A DNA stretch of 60,807 bases. Origin: Paenibacillaceae bacterium. Lineage in GTDB: Bacteria > Bacillota > Clostridia > Lachnospirales > Lachnospiraceae. The notes beneath the pieces were generated by a model. It did no database searches. It saw only the letters and a program-made list of their open reading frames with translations, and was not told the DNA's origin. The position numbers were made by a program, and so were the translations under genes. The stretch spans positions 1-60,807 of the forward strand of contig SVDT01000003.1 in NCBI GenBank assembly GCA_015057775.1. Reading direction: 5' to 3'. This document shows positions 43,025 through 51,910 of this stretch, piece by piece. Position 1 is the first letter of the stretch; every line of letters starts with the position of its first letter.

Positions 43025-44221
43025 ATGGATAAGATTAAGATGACAACCCCCATAGTCGAAATGGATGGCGACGAGATGACCCGTATTCTCTGGCAGATGA
43101 TTAAGGACAACCTTCTGCTGCCCTATATTGACTTAAAGACAGAATATTATGACCTTGGACTGGAATATCGGGATCAGACAGATGATAAAGTGACCACTGA
43201 TTCTGCTCTGGCCACAAAGAAATATAAAGTAGCCGTTAAATGCGCCACTATTACGCCAAATGCTGCCCGTGTAAAAGAATACAACTTAAAAGAGATGTGG
43301 AAAAGCCCCAATGGCACCATTCGTGCAATTCTCGACGGAACTGTATTCCGGGCGCCTATAGTTGTGAAAGGAATCGAACCATGTGTTGTAAACTGGAAAA
43401 AGCCCATTACCATTGCCAGACATGCTTACGGTGATGTTTACAAAGGATCTGAGATGAAGATCCCCGGTGCCGGCAAAGTAGAACTTGTTTATACTGCCGC
43501 TGACGGAACAGAGGTACGGGAACTGGTTCATAACTTTGAGAGTGCCGGAATTGTCCAGGGTATGCATAATATTAACAATTCCATTGAAAGCTTTGCAAGA
43601 AGCTGCTTTAATTATGCACTGGATACAAAGCAGGATTTATGGTTTGCAACCAAGGATACCATCTCCAAAAAGTATGACCACACCTTTAAGGACATTTTTC
43701 AGGATATCTTTGATGCTGAGTATGAGGATCGCTTTAAGGAAGCAGGTATTGAATATTTCTATACCTTAATCGATGATGCGGTAGCAAGAGTGATGAAGTC
43801 GGAAGGCGGTTATATCTGGGCCTGCAAGAATTACGACGGAGACGTTATGAGTGACATGGTTTCCTCTGCATTTGGATCTCTTGCCATGATGACCTCAGTT
43901 CTGGTTTCTCCTGACGGCGACTTTGAGTATGAAGCAGCTCATGGAACTGTACAGAGACATTATTATCAGCACTTAAAGGGTGGGGAAACTTCTACCAACT
44001 CCGTTGCTACCATTTTCGCCTGGACAGGAGCTTTAAGAAAACGTGGAGAACTTGATGGCAATCAGGAACTGGTTGCATTTGCAGATAAGTTAGAACAGGC
44101 CACCATCGATACCATCGAGGCTGGAGAGATGACAAAGGACCTTGCGCTTATTACAACAATTGAAAACCCCACTGTTTTAAACAGCGAGGAGTTTATAAAA
44201 GCGATTGCAACACGACTTTAA
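43025..44221 (+). CDS. icd: Isocitrate dehydrogenase (NADP-type)
   Basis: A 398-aa dimeric isocitrate dehydrogenase that oxidises isocitrate to 2-oxoglutarate. It begins [20 protein letters not shown] and contains [20 protein letters not shown] (isocitrate-binding Ser/Asn/Arg), [20 protein letters not shown] with the metal Asp, and [27 protein letters not shown] precedes the ATG. It probably supplies 2-oxoglutarate for glutamate synthesis in a partial TCA cycle. Confidence 0.96.
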   Translation: MDKIKMTTPIVEMDGDEMTRILWQMIKDNLLLPYIDLKTEYYDLGLEYRDQTDDKVTTDSALATKKYKVAVKCATITPNAARVKEYNLKEMWKSPNGTIRAILDGTVFRAPIVVKGIEPCVVNWKKPITIARHAYGDVYKGSEMKIPGAGKVELVYTAADGTEVRELVHNFESAGIVQGMHNINNSIESFARSCFNYALDTKQDLWFATKDTISKKYDHTFKDIFQDIFDAEYEDRFKEAGIEYFYTLIDDAVARVMKSEGGYIWACKNYDGDVMSDMVSSAFGSLAMMTSVLVSPDGDFEYEAAHGTVQRHYYQHLKGGETSTNSVATIFAWTGALRKRGELDGNQELVAFADKLEQATIDTIEAGEMTKDLALITTIENPTVLNSEEFIKAIATRL

Positions 44222-44315
44222 ATTTCTGTCTTTACACACTAAGCATTGAAAGTTATAATTAAAATATAAAAAAGAACAATCGCCCACAAGGTGGTTGGCC
44301 GTTAATCAGATAGAA

Positions 44316-44356
44316 AATCCACCCGAGACCGTCCAAAGTACAAGGGTGGTTTTTCT
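44316..44356 (+). terminator. Terminator-like hairpin opposite the small toxin gene
   Basis: On the plus strand CCACCC (44319-44324) and GGGTGG (44344-44349) enclose a 19-base loop and are followed by TTTTTCTT. It could end a rightward antisense RNA overlapping the 3' end of the toxin-like mRNA, or the icd transcript. Confidence 0.5.
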
Positions 44357-44365
44357 TATGTATTG

Positions 44366-44461
44366 CTACTTACAAAATGTAAAAACGAATGTAAGTAATG
44401 CCAGAAGGAAAAGACCAAAGGTCATTAGATCTTTAAAGTCAATTTTAACATATCCCAACAA
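44366..44461 (-). CDS. Holin-like membrane toxin candidate (about 30 aa)
   Basis: A short minus-strand ORF from TTG (44461 or 44458) reads LGYVKIDFKDLMTFGLFLL and ALLTFVFTFCK, a single transmembrane helix with the (L)MTFGLFLLALLTF pattern of clostridial putative holin-like toxins. Downstream are the hairpin block and an associated GTGGTTGGCC sequence that commonly accompany these loci. The ribosome site is weak and the start is not ATG, so the locus may be decayed. A type I toxin with antisense RNA is the working interpretation. Confidence 0.45.
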   Translation of the reverse strand: MLGYVKIDFKDLMTFGLFLLALLTFVFTFCK

Positions 44462-44577
44462 TGATCACAGCTCTTATTAAAAACGACATTTTTTTCAAAA
44501 TCTCTGTTCAACCCATTATCAAAATGATATAATGAAAGTTATCATATGAAGCACTGGTAATGGAAGGACCTATAAAC

Positions 44578-45456
44578 ATGAATCTACGACATCTAACAAT
44601 CTTTAAAACAGTATGTGAGGAAGGAAGTATTACAGGAGCGGCGAAAGCGTTGTCTATGACTCAGCCCGCTATCTCTCATGCCATCAATGAACTGGAAGAA
44701 TCCGTTGGCTCCCCCCTGTTTGACCGAGTATCCCGAAGAGTAATGATTAATGAAAACGGTAAATTTTATTTATCCAAAGTGATTCCTCTTCTGGAGTTAT
44801 ACCAGGATTTGGAGAACTATTCTGGTTCCCTGCACTTACAGGCACCTTTGCGGGTGGGCTCCTGTGTGACTCTGGCCAGTTACTTACTTCCTAACGCTGT
44901 TTCCCGTTTCGCTCTGACAAATCCTGACATACAGCTGAAGGTTACCGTAGATAATTCTGGGGAAATCATCAGCAAACTGTTAAAGAATGAGCTGGATCTG
45001 GCTTTGGTAGAAGGTGTCGTATCCGACGAGCAGCTGGAGAAAATTCCATTTTCCTCCTATCCCATGGCTGTAATCTGTTCTCCAAACCATCCCTTTGCAA
45101 ACCGGGCTGCACAGCCGGTATCCTTAGACAGGCTGATTGAAGAACCTCTTTTATTACGAGAGACCGGCTGCACCATCAGAGATACCTTTGACTGCGCGCT
45201 GGCACTGAATAACTTATCTGCAGAGCCGTTGTGGACCAGTACCAATTCTGACGTAATTTTACAGGCAGCCAGAGAAAATATTGGGATTGGTGTTGTACCA
45301 AGAATTTTTGCCGATGAATCCATTAAAAAGGGTGAGGTTTTTGAGATCGAGGTAAAAGATATGGAGATCAGCTGTATGAATCATGTTGTATTCCATAAAG
45401 ACAAATTTCAGACAGAATCCTTTCAGGCTTTTATTAATCTGGTCTTATTTGACTGA
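44578..45456 (+). CDS. LysR-family transcriptional regulator
   Basis: Start at the ATG at 44578 (MNLRHLTIFKTVCEEGS), nine bases after GGAAGG; 292 aa. N-terminal winged helix: ITGAAKALSMTQPAISHAIN, then ELEESVGSPLFDRVSRRV. The C-terminal periplasmic-binding-like effector domain starts near residue 85 (LRVGSCVTLASYLLPNAV). It is convergent with the aminotransferase gene across a shared terminator. Target and ligand unknown. Confidence 0.93.
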   Translation: MNLRHLTIFKTVCEEGSITGAAKALSMTQPAISHAINELEESVGSPLFDRVSRRVMINENGKFYLSKVIPLLELYQDLENYSGSLHLQAPLRVGSCVTLASYLLPNAVSRFALTNPDIQLKVTVDNSGEIISKLLKNELDLALVEGVVSDEQLEKIPFSSYPMAVICSPNHPFANRAAQPVSLDRLIEEPLLLRETGCTIRDTFDCALALNNLSAEPLWTSTNSDVILQAARENIGIGVVPRIFADESIKKGEVFEIEVKDMEISCMNHVVFHKDKFQTESFQAFINLVLFD

Positions 45457-45469
45457 TATACATAAAACA

Positions 45470-45518
45470 AAAGCGCCGCACATCATCTCCCATCAGAGGA
45501 AGACTTGTGCGGCGCTTT
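45470..45518. terminator. Bidirectional terminator between lysR and the aminotransferase gene
   Basis: Perfect 13-base arms AAAGCGCCGCACA and TGTGCGGCGCTTT, serving the two convergent genes. Confidence 0.85.
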
Positions 45519-45522
45519 CTAT

Positions 45523-46812
45523 CTATGCTTTTTCAGACAAAATGTGGTCAATACTTACAATCTTAACACAGAGTGCAAATAATTCCATGGCCTGCTTTAA
45601 ATCCGGCAGGGTTGGATAAGACGGTGCAATACGAATGTTGTTGTCATGAGGATCCTTTCCATATGGATAGGTTGCTCCTGCACCAGTCATCACCAGACCT
45701 GCTTTTTTGCATTTTGCAACAATGGTTTTGGCACAGCCATCTAAGGAATCAAAGGAAATAAAATATCCACCTTTTGGACAGGTCCATTCGCCGACTGCAA
45801 GACCGCCCAACTCTTTTTCCAGAGTTTCAATCACAGCTTCAAATTTAGGTCTCATGATATCTGCATGCTTTCTCATATGCTCTACCATTCCATGAATATC
45901 CCCAAAGAAACGTACATGACGAAGCTGGTTCACTTTATCATGGCCAATGGTCTGAATCTTTAACTGCTTCATGATGTCTGTTAAGTTGTTCTCGCTAGCG
46001 GCAATCGCTGCGATACCGGAACCTGGGAAGCTTACCTTTGAAGTAGAAGCAAATTTATAAACCATATCCGGATTACCGGCTCTCTTACATTCTGCCAGAA
46101 TCTCAATTAAATGATCCTGCTCGTTATCGTATAAATGATGAATGGTATAAGCGTTATCCCAGTAAATACGGAAATCGCTTGCTGCCGGTTTTAAACGGGC
46201 AAAACGGCGTACGGTTTCATCAGAGTAAGAAATTCCCTGAGGATTGGAGTACTTGGGCACACACCAGATGCCCTTGATGGAATCGTCTGCAGCCACCAGC
46301 TGTTCTACCAGATCCATATCCGGGCCGGTTGGAGTCATAGGTACGTTTACCATCTCAATTCCAAAGTATTCCGTTATGGAGAAATGTCTGTCATATCCAG
46401 GTACAGGACAAAGGAATTTCACTTTATCCAGCTTACACCAGGGAGTGCTTCCCATAACACCGTGGGTCATGGAACGGGAAACGGTATCATACATTACATT
46501 TAAGCTGGAATTACCATAAATAATAATGTGATCCGGTGCAACCTCCATCATATCGGCAAGAAGTTCCTTTGCCTCCTTGATTCCATCAAGCACACCATAA
46601 TTGCGGCAGTCTGTACCGTCATCGCAGGTTAAATCATCGCTGCTGCTTAACACATCCATCATTCCCATGGAAATATCCAGCTGCTCGGCACTTGGCTTTC
46701 CTCGGGACATATCAAGCTTTAAGTCTCTGCCCTGAAACTCCTTATACTGTGCAGAAAGTTCCTTTCTAAGCTCCTGTAACTCTTCCTTTGTCATCTCAAC
46801 ATACGGCTTCAT
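45523..46812 (-). CDS. PLP-dependent aspartate-type aminotransferase (class I, Ic subgroup)
   Basis: Start at the ATG at 46812 (MKPYVEMTKEELQELRKEL) behind AGGAGG, giving 429 aa. Motifs: MSRGKPSAEQLDIS near the N-terminus, YGNSSLNVMYDTVSRS (phosphate-binding), WCVPKYSNPQGISYSDE, IYWDNAYTIHHLY, and the PLP-binding lysine in KFASTSKVSFPGSGIAA. This is the distinct aspartate aminotransferase subgroup found in many Firmicutes and Actinobacteria. It lies just after gatB, which suggests supply of aspartate to the Asp-tRNA pathway encoded by the same leftward genes. Confidence 0.9.
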   Translation of the reverse strand: MKPYVEMTKEELQELRKELSAQYKEFQGRDLKLDMSRGKPSAEQLDISMGMMDVLSSSDDLTCDDGTDCRNYGVLDGIKEAKELLADMMEVAPDHIIIYGNSSLNVMYDTVSRSMTHGVMGSTPWCKLDKVKFLCPVPGYDRHFSITEYFGIEMVNVPMTPTGPDMDLVEQLVAADDSIKGIWCVPKYSNPQGISYSDETVRRFARLKPAASDFRIYWDNAYTIHHLYDNEQDHLIEILAECKRAGNPDMVYKFASTSKVSFPGSGIAAIAASENNLTDIMKQLKIQTIGHDKVNQLRHVRFFGDIHGMVEHMRKHADIMRPKFEAVIETLEKELGGLAVGEWTCPKGGYFISFDSLDGCAKTIVAKCKKAGLVMTGAGATYPYGKDPHDNNIRIAPSYPTLPDLKQAMELFALCVKIVSIDHILSEKA

Positions 46813-46840
46813 AGATTTCTTCCTCCTCATAAAGATTCCT

Positions 46841-48274
46841 CTAACCTAACAGTTCCTTCAGAATTCGGTTGACCGCTCCCGGATCAGCCTTTCCTTTCAT
46901 GGAACGCATGGTCTGACCAACCAGAAAGCCCATGGCTTTCTCTTTTCCGTTCCGGTAGTCCTCAACAGACTGGGGATTTGCAGCAAGAATCGCCTCAATG
47001 GCGGACTTAAGGGCACCTTCATCGCTAACGACTTTCAGTCCCTTTTCTTCTACATAACGCTCCGGATCGATATCATTTAAGAAAATCTGCTCAAACACTT
47101 CCTTGGCAACCGTGCGGTTAATGGTTCCATTATCCACTAAAACAATCAGTTTTGCAAGATTTTCCGCAGAAAATGTCATATTTTCCATTTCCATCTCATG
47201 CTCTTTTAACAGTCTCATGCCCTCTACCATCAGCCAGTTTGCTGCTTCTTTCGGCTTCTGACAGATGGCTGTAACCTGTTCAAAGATATCAGCCATGTGC
47301 TTGGATCCGGTAATAATATCCGCGTCGTATTCAGAAAGACTATATTCCTCCTGGTATCTTGCCATCTTCTCAGTCCGCAGTTCCGGCTGCTTCTCTTTAA
47401 TGCTCTGAATCCACTCATCGCTTATGGAAATAGGTGGCAGATCAGGATCCGGGAAATAACGGTAATCTTTCGCATCCTCTTTGGAACGCATGGCATGAGA
47501 AGACTCCTTGTTGTCATCCCAGCGCCTGGTTTCCTGAACCACAGCTTTCCCGTCTTCAATCAGCTCAATCTGGCGCTTTCTCTCCCCTTCAATGGCACGT
47601 GCAATGGCTTTAAAGGAGTTTAAGTTTTTCATCTCAGTTCTTGTTCCAAACTGGGAAGCGCCTGCTTCTCTTACGGATAAGTTTACATCAGCTCTCATGG
47701 AACCTTCCTGCAGCTTGCAGTCAGAGGCGCCTAAGTACTGAATGATTAAACGCAGCTTCTCCAAATAAGCGATTACCTCATCTGCGCTTCGCATATCCGG
47801 CTCAGAAACGATCTCAATTAACGGAACACCGCTTCGGTTAAAATCAACCAAAGAACAGTCTTCCCACTCATCGTGAATCAGTTTTCCTGCATCCTCTTCC
47901 ATATGGATCTCATGAATTCCTATCTTTTTCTTTCCTGCAGCTGTATCAATCTCCACATATCCGTCGTGGCAGATGGGGAGATAAAGCTGGGAGATCTGAT
48001 AGTTCTGGGGATTGTCAGGATAAAAATAATTTTTACGGTCAAATTTACAATTCTGGTTAATCTGGCAGTTTGCTGCAAGGCCTACTGCAAGGGCGTATTC
48101 CACCACCTGTTTGTTAAGAACGGGAAGAGATCCCGGCATTCCGGTGCAGACCGGACAGGTATGTGTATTGGGCGCTCCGCCGAATTCTGTGGAACAGGAG
48201 CAGAAGATTTTTGTTTTTGTAGCAAGCTCAACATGGACTTCCAAACCAATCACTGTTTCGTACTGTTTGCTCAT
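46841..48274 (-). CDS. gatB: Asp/Glu-tRNA amidotransferase subunit B
   Basis: A 477-aa GatB. MSKQYETVIGLEVHVELATKTKIFCSCSTEFG opens the kinase-like domain that activates mischarged tRNA, followed by NTHTCPVCTGMPGSLPVLN with zinc cysteines, FDRKNYFYPDNPQNYQISQL, and a C-terminal YqeY-like tail (MGFLVGQTMRSMKGKADPGA). With GatA and GatC it converts Asp-tRNA(Asn) and Glu-tRNA(Gln) to Asn- and Gln-tRNA. It directly follows gatA with no gap. Confidence 0.97.
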   Translation of the reverse strand: MSKQYETVIGLEVHVELATKTKIFCSCSTEFGGAPNTHTCPVCTGMPGSLPVLNKQVVEYALAVGLAANCQINQNCKFDRKNYFYPDNPQNYQISQLYLPICHDGYVEIDTAAGKKKIGIHEIHMEEDAGKLIHDEWEDCSLVDFNRSGVPLIEIVSEPDMRSADEVIAYLEKLRLIIQYLGASDCKLQEGSMRADVNLSVREAGASQFGTRTEMKNLNSFKAIARAIEGERKRQIELIEDGKAVVQETRRWDDNKESSHAMRSKEDAKDYRYFPDPDLPPISISDEWIQSIKEKQPELRTEKMARYQEEYSLSEYDADIITGSKHMADIFEQVTAICQKPKEAANWLMVEGMRLLKEHEMEMENMTFSAENLAKLIVLVDNGTINRTVAKEVFEQIFLNDIDPERYVEEKGLKVVSDEGALKSAIEAILAANPQSVEDYRNGKEKAMGFLVGQTMRSMKGKADPGAVNRILKELLG

Positions 48275-49771
48275 TTACTTCTCCTCCTTTTCTTTCATTG
48301 CCTTTACAGCCAGAGATGGCATCTCGTAGGTTCTGCTTTGCTCCACTGCAAAACCGGCCCTTAAAATATTCTTTTCCTGGAAACAGTCTGCAATCAGCTG
48401 TACGCCGATGGGAAGTCCCTTCTCATCTGTTCCAAACGGAACGGACAGACCGGGAAGTCCGGCTAAGTTTACTGAGATTGTGTAGATATCTCCCAGGTAC
48501 ATCTTTAAAGGATCGCTTAAGCTTTCGCCCAGTCTTGGGGCTGTGGTCGGTGCCGCAGGTCCTAAAATTACATCATATTTGGAAAATGCCTCATCAAAGG
48601 CTTTCTTAATCAGTGCTTTTGTCTTTAATGCCTTCAAATAATATGCGTCATAATAACCGGAACTGAGTACAAAAGAACCCAGCATAATACGGCGTTTTAC
48701 TTCCGGTCCGAAGCCCTCAGAACGGCTCTTTTTATACATGCCGTGAAGTCCTGTATATTCCTTCGCCCGGTATCCGTATTTTACACCGTCGAAACGGGAC
48801 AGATTGGAGCTGGCTTCTGCAGAAGCGATCACATAATATGCCGGAATGGCGTACTCCACCATGCCAAGATCAAAGGTTTCCACAATAGCACCCTTTTCTT
48901 CCAGTACCTTTGCAGCCTTCAAAACAGCTTCTTTTACTTCCGGTTCCAGACCCTCTCCCATATAATCAGCAGGTATTCCTACCTTTAAGCCTTTTACCTC
49001 ACCGGTTAAATACCTGGTAAATTCATAATCCTCCCTCTGTACGGAAGTACTGTCCATACCATCATGGGAAGCCAGAACCTCAAGAATGGCTGCACAGTCA
49101 GTCACATCCTTTGCTACCGGTCCAATCTGATCTAAGGAGGAACCGTAAGCGATGAGACCATAGCGGGAAATCGTTCCGTAAGTTGGCTTTAAACCCGTAA
49201 CACCGCAAAAGGAAGCCGGCTGTCTGATGGAACCGCCCGTATCAGAGCCCAGAGCGAAAAAGCACTCAGCTGCTGCCACTGCCGCACAGGAACCACCAGA
49301 GGAACCGCCTGGAACATGCTCCGGATTCCAGGGGTTTCTGGTGACGCCAAATGCAGAGGTTTCCGTTGTACTTCCCATTGCAAACTCATCCATGTTGGTT
49401 TTTCCAATGATTACAGCTCCCGCCTGTTTTAAATTCTCCACTGCCTTGGCATTGTAGGTAGGAACAAAATCGGATAAGATCTTAGAACTGCAGGTAGTTT
49501 TCAGTCCTTCCATGCAGATGTTATCTTTAACTGCTGCCGGAACACCGGCAAGAGGACCAGTCAGTTCTCCTGATTCAATACGCTTTTGGATCTCCTCTGC
49601 CTGCTTTAAGGCACCCTCTTCATCAATGGTTACATAGCTGTTAAGCTCCGGTTCCATGGTCTTAATGTGGCTTAAAACCGCTCTAACAGCCTCAGGGGAG
49701 GTAACCTCTCCCTCTTTTATCTTTTTCCCCAGCTGTACCGCTGTGAGGGACAATATTTCGCTTACTGTCAT
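48275..49771 (-). CDS. gatA: Asp/Glu-tRNA amidotransferase subunit A
   Basis: A 498-aa amidase-signature protein that releases ammonia from glutamine. The Ser-cisSer-Lys triad sits in AAVKDNICMEG (Lys), GGSSGGSCAAVAA and LGSDTGGSIRQPASFCG. Length and ends are normal. It is cotranscribed with gatC (11-base gap) and gatB. Confidence 0.97.
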   Translation of the reverse strand: MTVSEILSLTAVQLGKKIKEGEVTSPEAVRAVLSHIKTMEPELNSYVTIDEEGALKQAEEIQKRIESGELTGPLAGVPAAVKDNICMEGLKTTCSSKILSDFVPTYNAKAVENLKQAGAVIIGKTNMDEFAMGSTTETSAFGVTRNPWNPEHVPGGSSGGSCAAVAAAECFFALGSDTGGSIRQPASFCGVTGLKPTYGTISRYGLIAYGSSLDQIGPVAKDVTDCAAILEVLASHDGMDSTSVQREDYEFTRYLTGEVKGLKVGIPADYMGEGLEPEVKEAVLKAAKVLEEKGAIVETFDLGMVEYAIPAYYVIASAEASSNLSRFDGVKYGYRAKEYTGLHGMYKKSRSEGFGPEVKRRIMLGSFVLSSGYYDAYYLKALKTKALIKKAFDEAFSKYDVILGPAAPTTAPRLGESLSDPLKMYLGDIYTISVNLAGLPGLSVPFGTDEKGLPIGVQLIADCFQEKNILRAGFAVEQSRTYEMPSLAVKAMKEKEEK

Positions 49772-49782
49772 TTTAATTCCCC

Positions 49783-50076
49783 CTATTCCACTGTCTTCGG
49801 CACTTTGAACGCTCCATCTTTGCTTTCCGGTGCGTTCTTTAAGATCTGGTCTCTGTCGTCTCCGTTTGTCACCACGTCTTCCCGGAATACATTGTAAACT
49901 GGAAATACATGTGACATGGGTTCTACTCCATCTGTATCAAGTTCATTTAATTTATCAATATAATCAAGCATACGGCCCATATCCTTTTTCGCCGCTTCCT
50001 TTTCTGCATCATCAAGCTCCAGCTTGGCGAGAATGCCTACATACTCAATTATTTCATCATCAATGATGTGCGCCAT
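49783..50076 (-). CDS. gatC: Asp/Glu-tRNA amidotransferase subunit C
   Basis: A 97-aa GatC with [40 protein letters not shown] and [17 protein letters not shown]. It wraps around GatA and ties it to GatB. The gene is 27 bases after aspS in the same T-box-controlled operon. Confidence 0.95.
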   Translation of the reverse strand: MAHIIDDEIIEYVGILAKLELDDAEKEAAKKDMGRMLDYIDKLNELDTDGVEPMSHVFPVYNVFREDVVTNGDDRDQILKNAPESKDGAFKVPKTVE

Positions 50077-50103
50077 TTCTTTTCGTCTCCTCTCCGCCTG
50101 TTA

Positions 50104-51435
50104 TTACGGTTCCAGCCTTGTTACATCTCTTGGGAACAGTGTGGTCTCTCTCACGTTTGACTCGTCAAGAAGACGCATGGTCAGACGTTCCAGACCAATT
50201 CCCAGTCCGCCGTGAGGAGGCATACCATACTTAAATATCATTAAATAGGAAGAGATGTCCTCGGGATTCATTCCTCTGGTCTCCATCTTTTTTATGATGG
50301 TGTCATAATCATGAATTCTCTGGCCTCCGGTTGTGATCTCAAGTCCCTTAAAGAGTAAGTCAAAGCTTAAGGTGAATTTAGAATCTGCCGGATCATCCAT
50401 GGCGTAGAACGGACGCTTTTTGGAAGGATAATGAGTGACAAATACGAAATCACTGCCATACTCCTCTTTAAAGTAACGGCCGATTAAAACTTCCTCCTCC
50501 GGTTCTAAATCATAGGGATTTCTAATCTTTCTGTTATATTTTTCAGATACCAGCTCTTTGGCTTTATCGAAACGAACCTGGGGAATGTTGGTTACATCAG
50601 GAAGATCGATCTTTAACATAGCAAGTTCCTGTGCATATTCCTCACAAAGAAGCTCGAAGACATACTGTAACATGGCTGTTTCCATTTCCATGATCTCCTC
50701 AAAGCTGTCAATGTATCCCATTTCAAAATCCATGCTGGTATATTCATTTAAATGTCTGGTTGTATTGTGTTTCTCTGCGCGGAAAACAGGTGCAACTTCA
50801 AATACCCTGTCATATACGCCAACCATAGTCTGTTTGTAAAACTGCGGGCTCTGACCCAGTTCTGCTTTTTTATTAAAATAATCCAGTTTAAATACGTTTG
50901 ATCCGCCTTCTGCGCCCCGGGCTACAATCTTTGGTGTACGGATTTCGGTAAAATTCTGGGAATGAAGAAAATCCCGGAAGCCTCTTACAATTCCTTCCTG
51001 AATACGGAATTTTGCACGCTCCATGGGGTTTCGCAAGGTAATGGGGCGAAGACCCAGCTTTGTTTCCAAAGAGGTTTTTAACTTCCACTTGCTGATGGCG
51101 ATAGGAAGCACTTCTGCCGGCTGTGACAACACGGTTATTTCCTGAAGCCTGATTTCAAATCCATGAGGTGCCCGCTCCTCGCCGCTTACCACACCGGTAA
51201 CACGAATTGCAGACTCTTCTTTTAACTGGTTTAAATCAAAGGCTGTTTTACCGTCTTCAAACACGCACTGTACCAGACCTTCGGCTTTTCTCAAAATGAT
51301 AAAAGCCACATCACCCATGTCACGAATGGTATGGACACTTCCTTCCATTCGGACTGTCTTTCCTGCATAATCACCAGATATAATTTCCTGGATTCCCACT
51401 GTTTCTTTCTGTTTTACACCACTGATAAATTCCAT
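50104..51435 (-). CDS. aspS: Aspartyl-tRNA synthetase, archaeal-type, probably non-discriminating
   Basis: A 443-aa class II synthetase without the bacterial GAD insertion: an OB-fold anticodon domain (VRMEGSVHTIRDMGDVAFII), motif 2 (FRAEKHNTTRHLNEYTSMDFEM) and motif 3 (GGLGIGLERLTMRLL). This short archaeal-type AspRS2 charges tRNA(Asn) as well as tRNA(Asp) in many clostridia. Position directly before gatCAB, and no visible asnS, support Asp-tRNA(Asn) formation followed by amidation. It is preceded by a T-box leader. Confidence 0.9.
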   Translation of the reverse strand: MEFISGVKQKETVGIQEIISGDYAGKTVRMEGSVHTIRDMGDVAFIILRKAEGLVQCVFEDGKTAFDLNQLKEESAIRVTGVVSGEERAPHGFEIRLQEITVLSQPAEVLPIAISKWKLKTSLETKLGLRPITLRNPMERAKFRIQEGIVRGFRDFLHSQNFTEIRTPKIVARGAEGGSNVFKLDYFNKKAELGQSPQFYKQTMVGVYDRVFEVAPVFRAEKHNTTRHLNEYTSMDFEMGYIDSFEEIMEMETAMLQYVFELLCEEYAQELAMLKIDLPDVTNIPQVRFDKAKELVSEKYNRKIRNPYDLEPEEEVLIGRYFKEEYGSDFVFVTHYPSKKRPFYAMDDPADSKFTLSFDLLFKGLEITTGGQRIHDYDTIIKKMETRGMNPEDISSYLMIFKYGMPPHGGLGIGLERLTMRLLDESNVRETTLFPRDVTRLEP

Positions 51436-51502
51436 GATTGATTTCTCCTTACCTGAATGTAATTGCTTTGATTCCGGAGAAATATTTTATGACAATAAAA
51501 TA

Positions 51503-51790
51503 TCCCGTCCCGGAATACAGTTACATATTCCGGGACGGGATTACTAGGCTATAGACTCCCGCGGTACCACCCGCATTGAGATAAAGATATCTCCACTCAA
51601 ACATTTAACGCATGTATACGGACAAACCTACTCATGTCACCGGTACAATTCAGTACCAGCCGCTTCGATCTATCGGCTCCGGAGTGTTCCCATAGCCAAG
51701 TCTCTCGTGAAAGCGCTCTCAGTCGGTGACGCAATCTTCCTGTCCGGATCCATAGGCCAGAGTCTCCTTCTCTGCCTTTTTAGTATTTAT
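51503..51790 (-). promoter_or_regulatory. T-box leader of aspS-gatCAB with overlapping Glu/Asn specifier codons
   Basis: On the minus strand stem I begins near 51790 (GGCAGAGAAGGAGACTCTGG). The specifier side contains GGGAACACTCC (51691-51681): AAC (51688-51686, Asn) is followed by the usual purine and overlaps GAA (51689-51687, Glu). The T-box GGGTGGTACCGCGGG is at 51572-51558. The terminator has perfect 15-base arms (51540-51526 and 51517-51503) and a TATTTTATT tail. Uncharged tRNA should allow readthrough into aspS. A comparable two-codon T-box has been described before the same operon in Clostridium acetobutylicum. Confidence 0.88.
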
Positions 51791-51910
51791 TTCATTCTGT
51801 AGCTTCATCATGCCCTGTTTTTAATTTTTTTAAACAGTTCAACACTTCACTACAATGAATTTCACTTATAATATCACAATCTTTTTCCCGATGCAATGCT
51901 TTTTTATAAT

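Noticed and set aside
44295..44480. Rightward 61-codon frame across the toxin-like locus
   Set aside because: It runs through the hairpin and antisense to the membrane helix ORF, with no ribosome site.
51503..51540. Perfect 15-bp palindrome as an attachment or IS end
   Set aside because: Position after the T-box motif and the T-rich tail identify it as the leader terminator.
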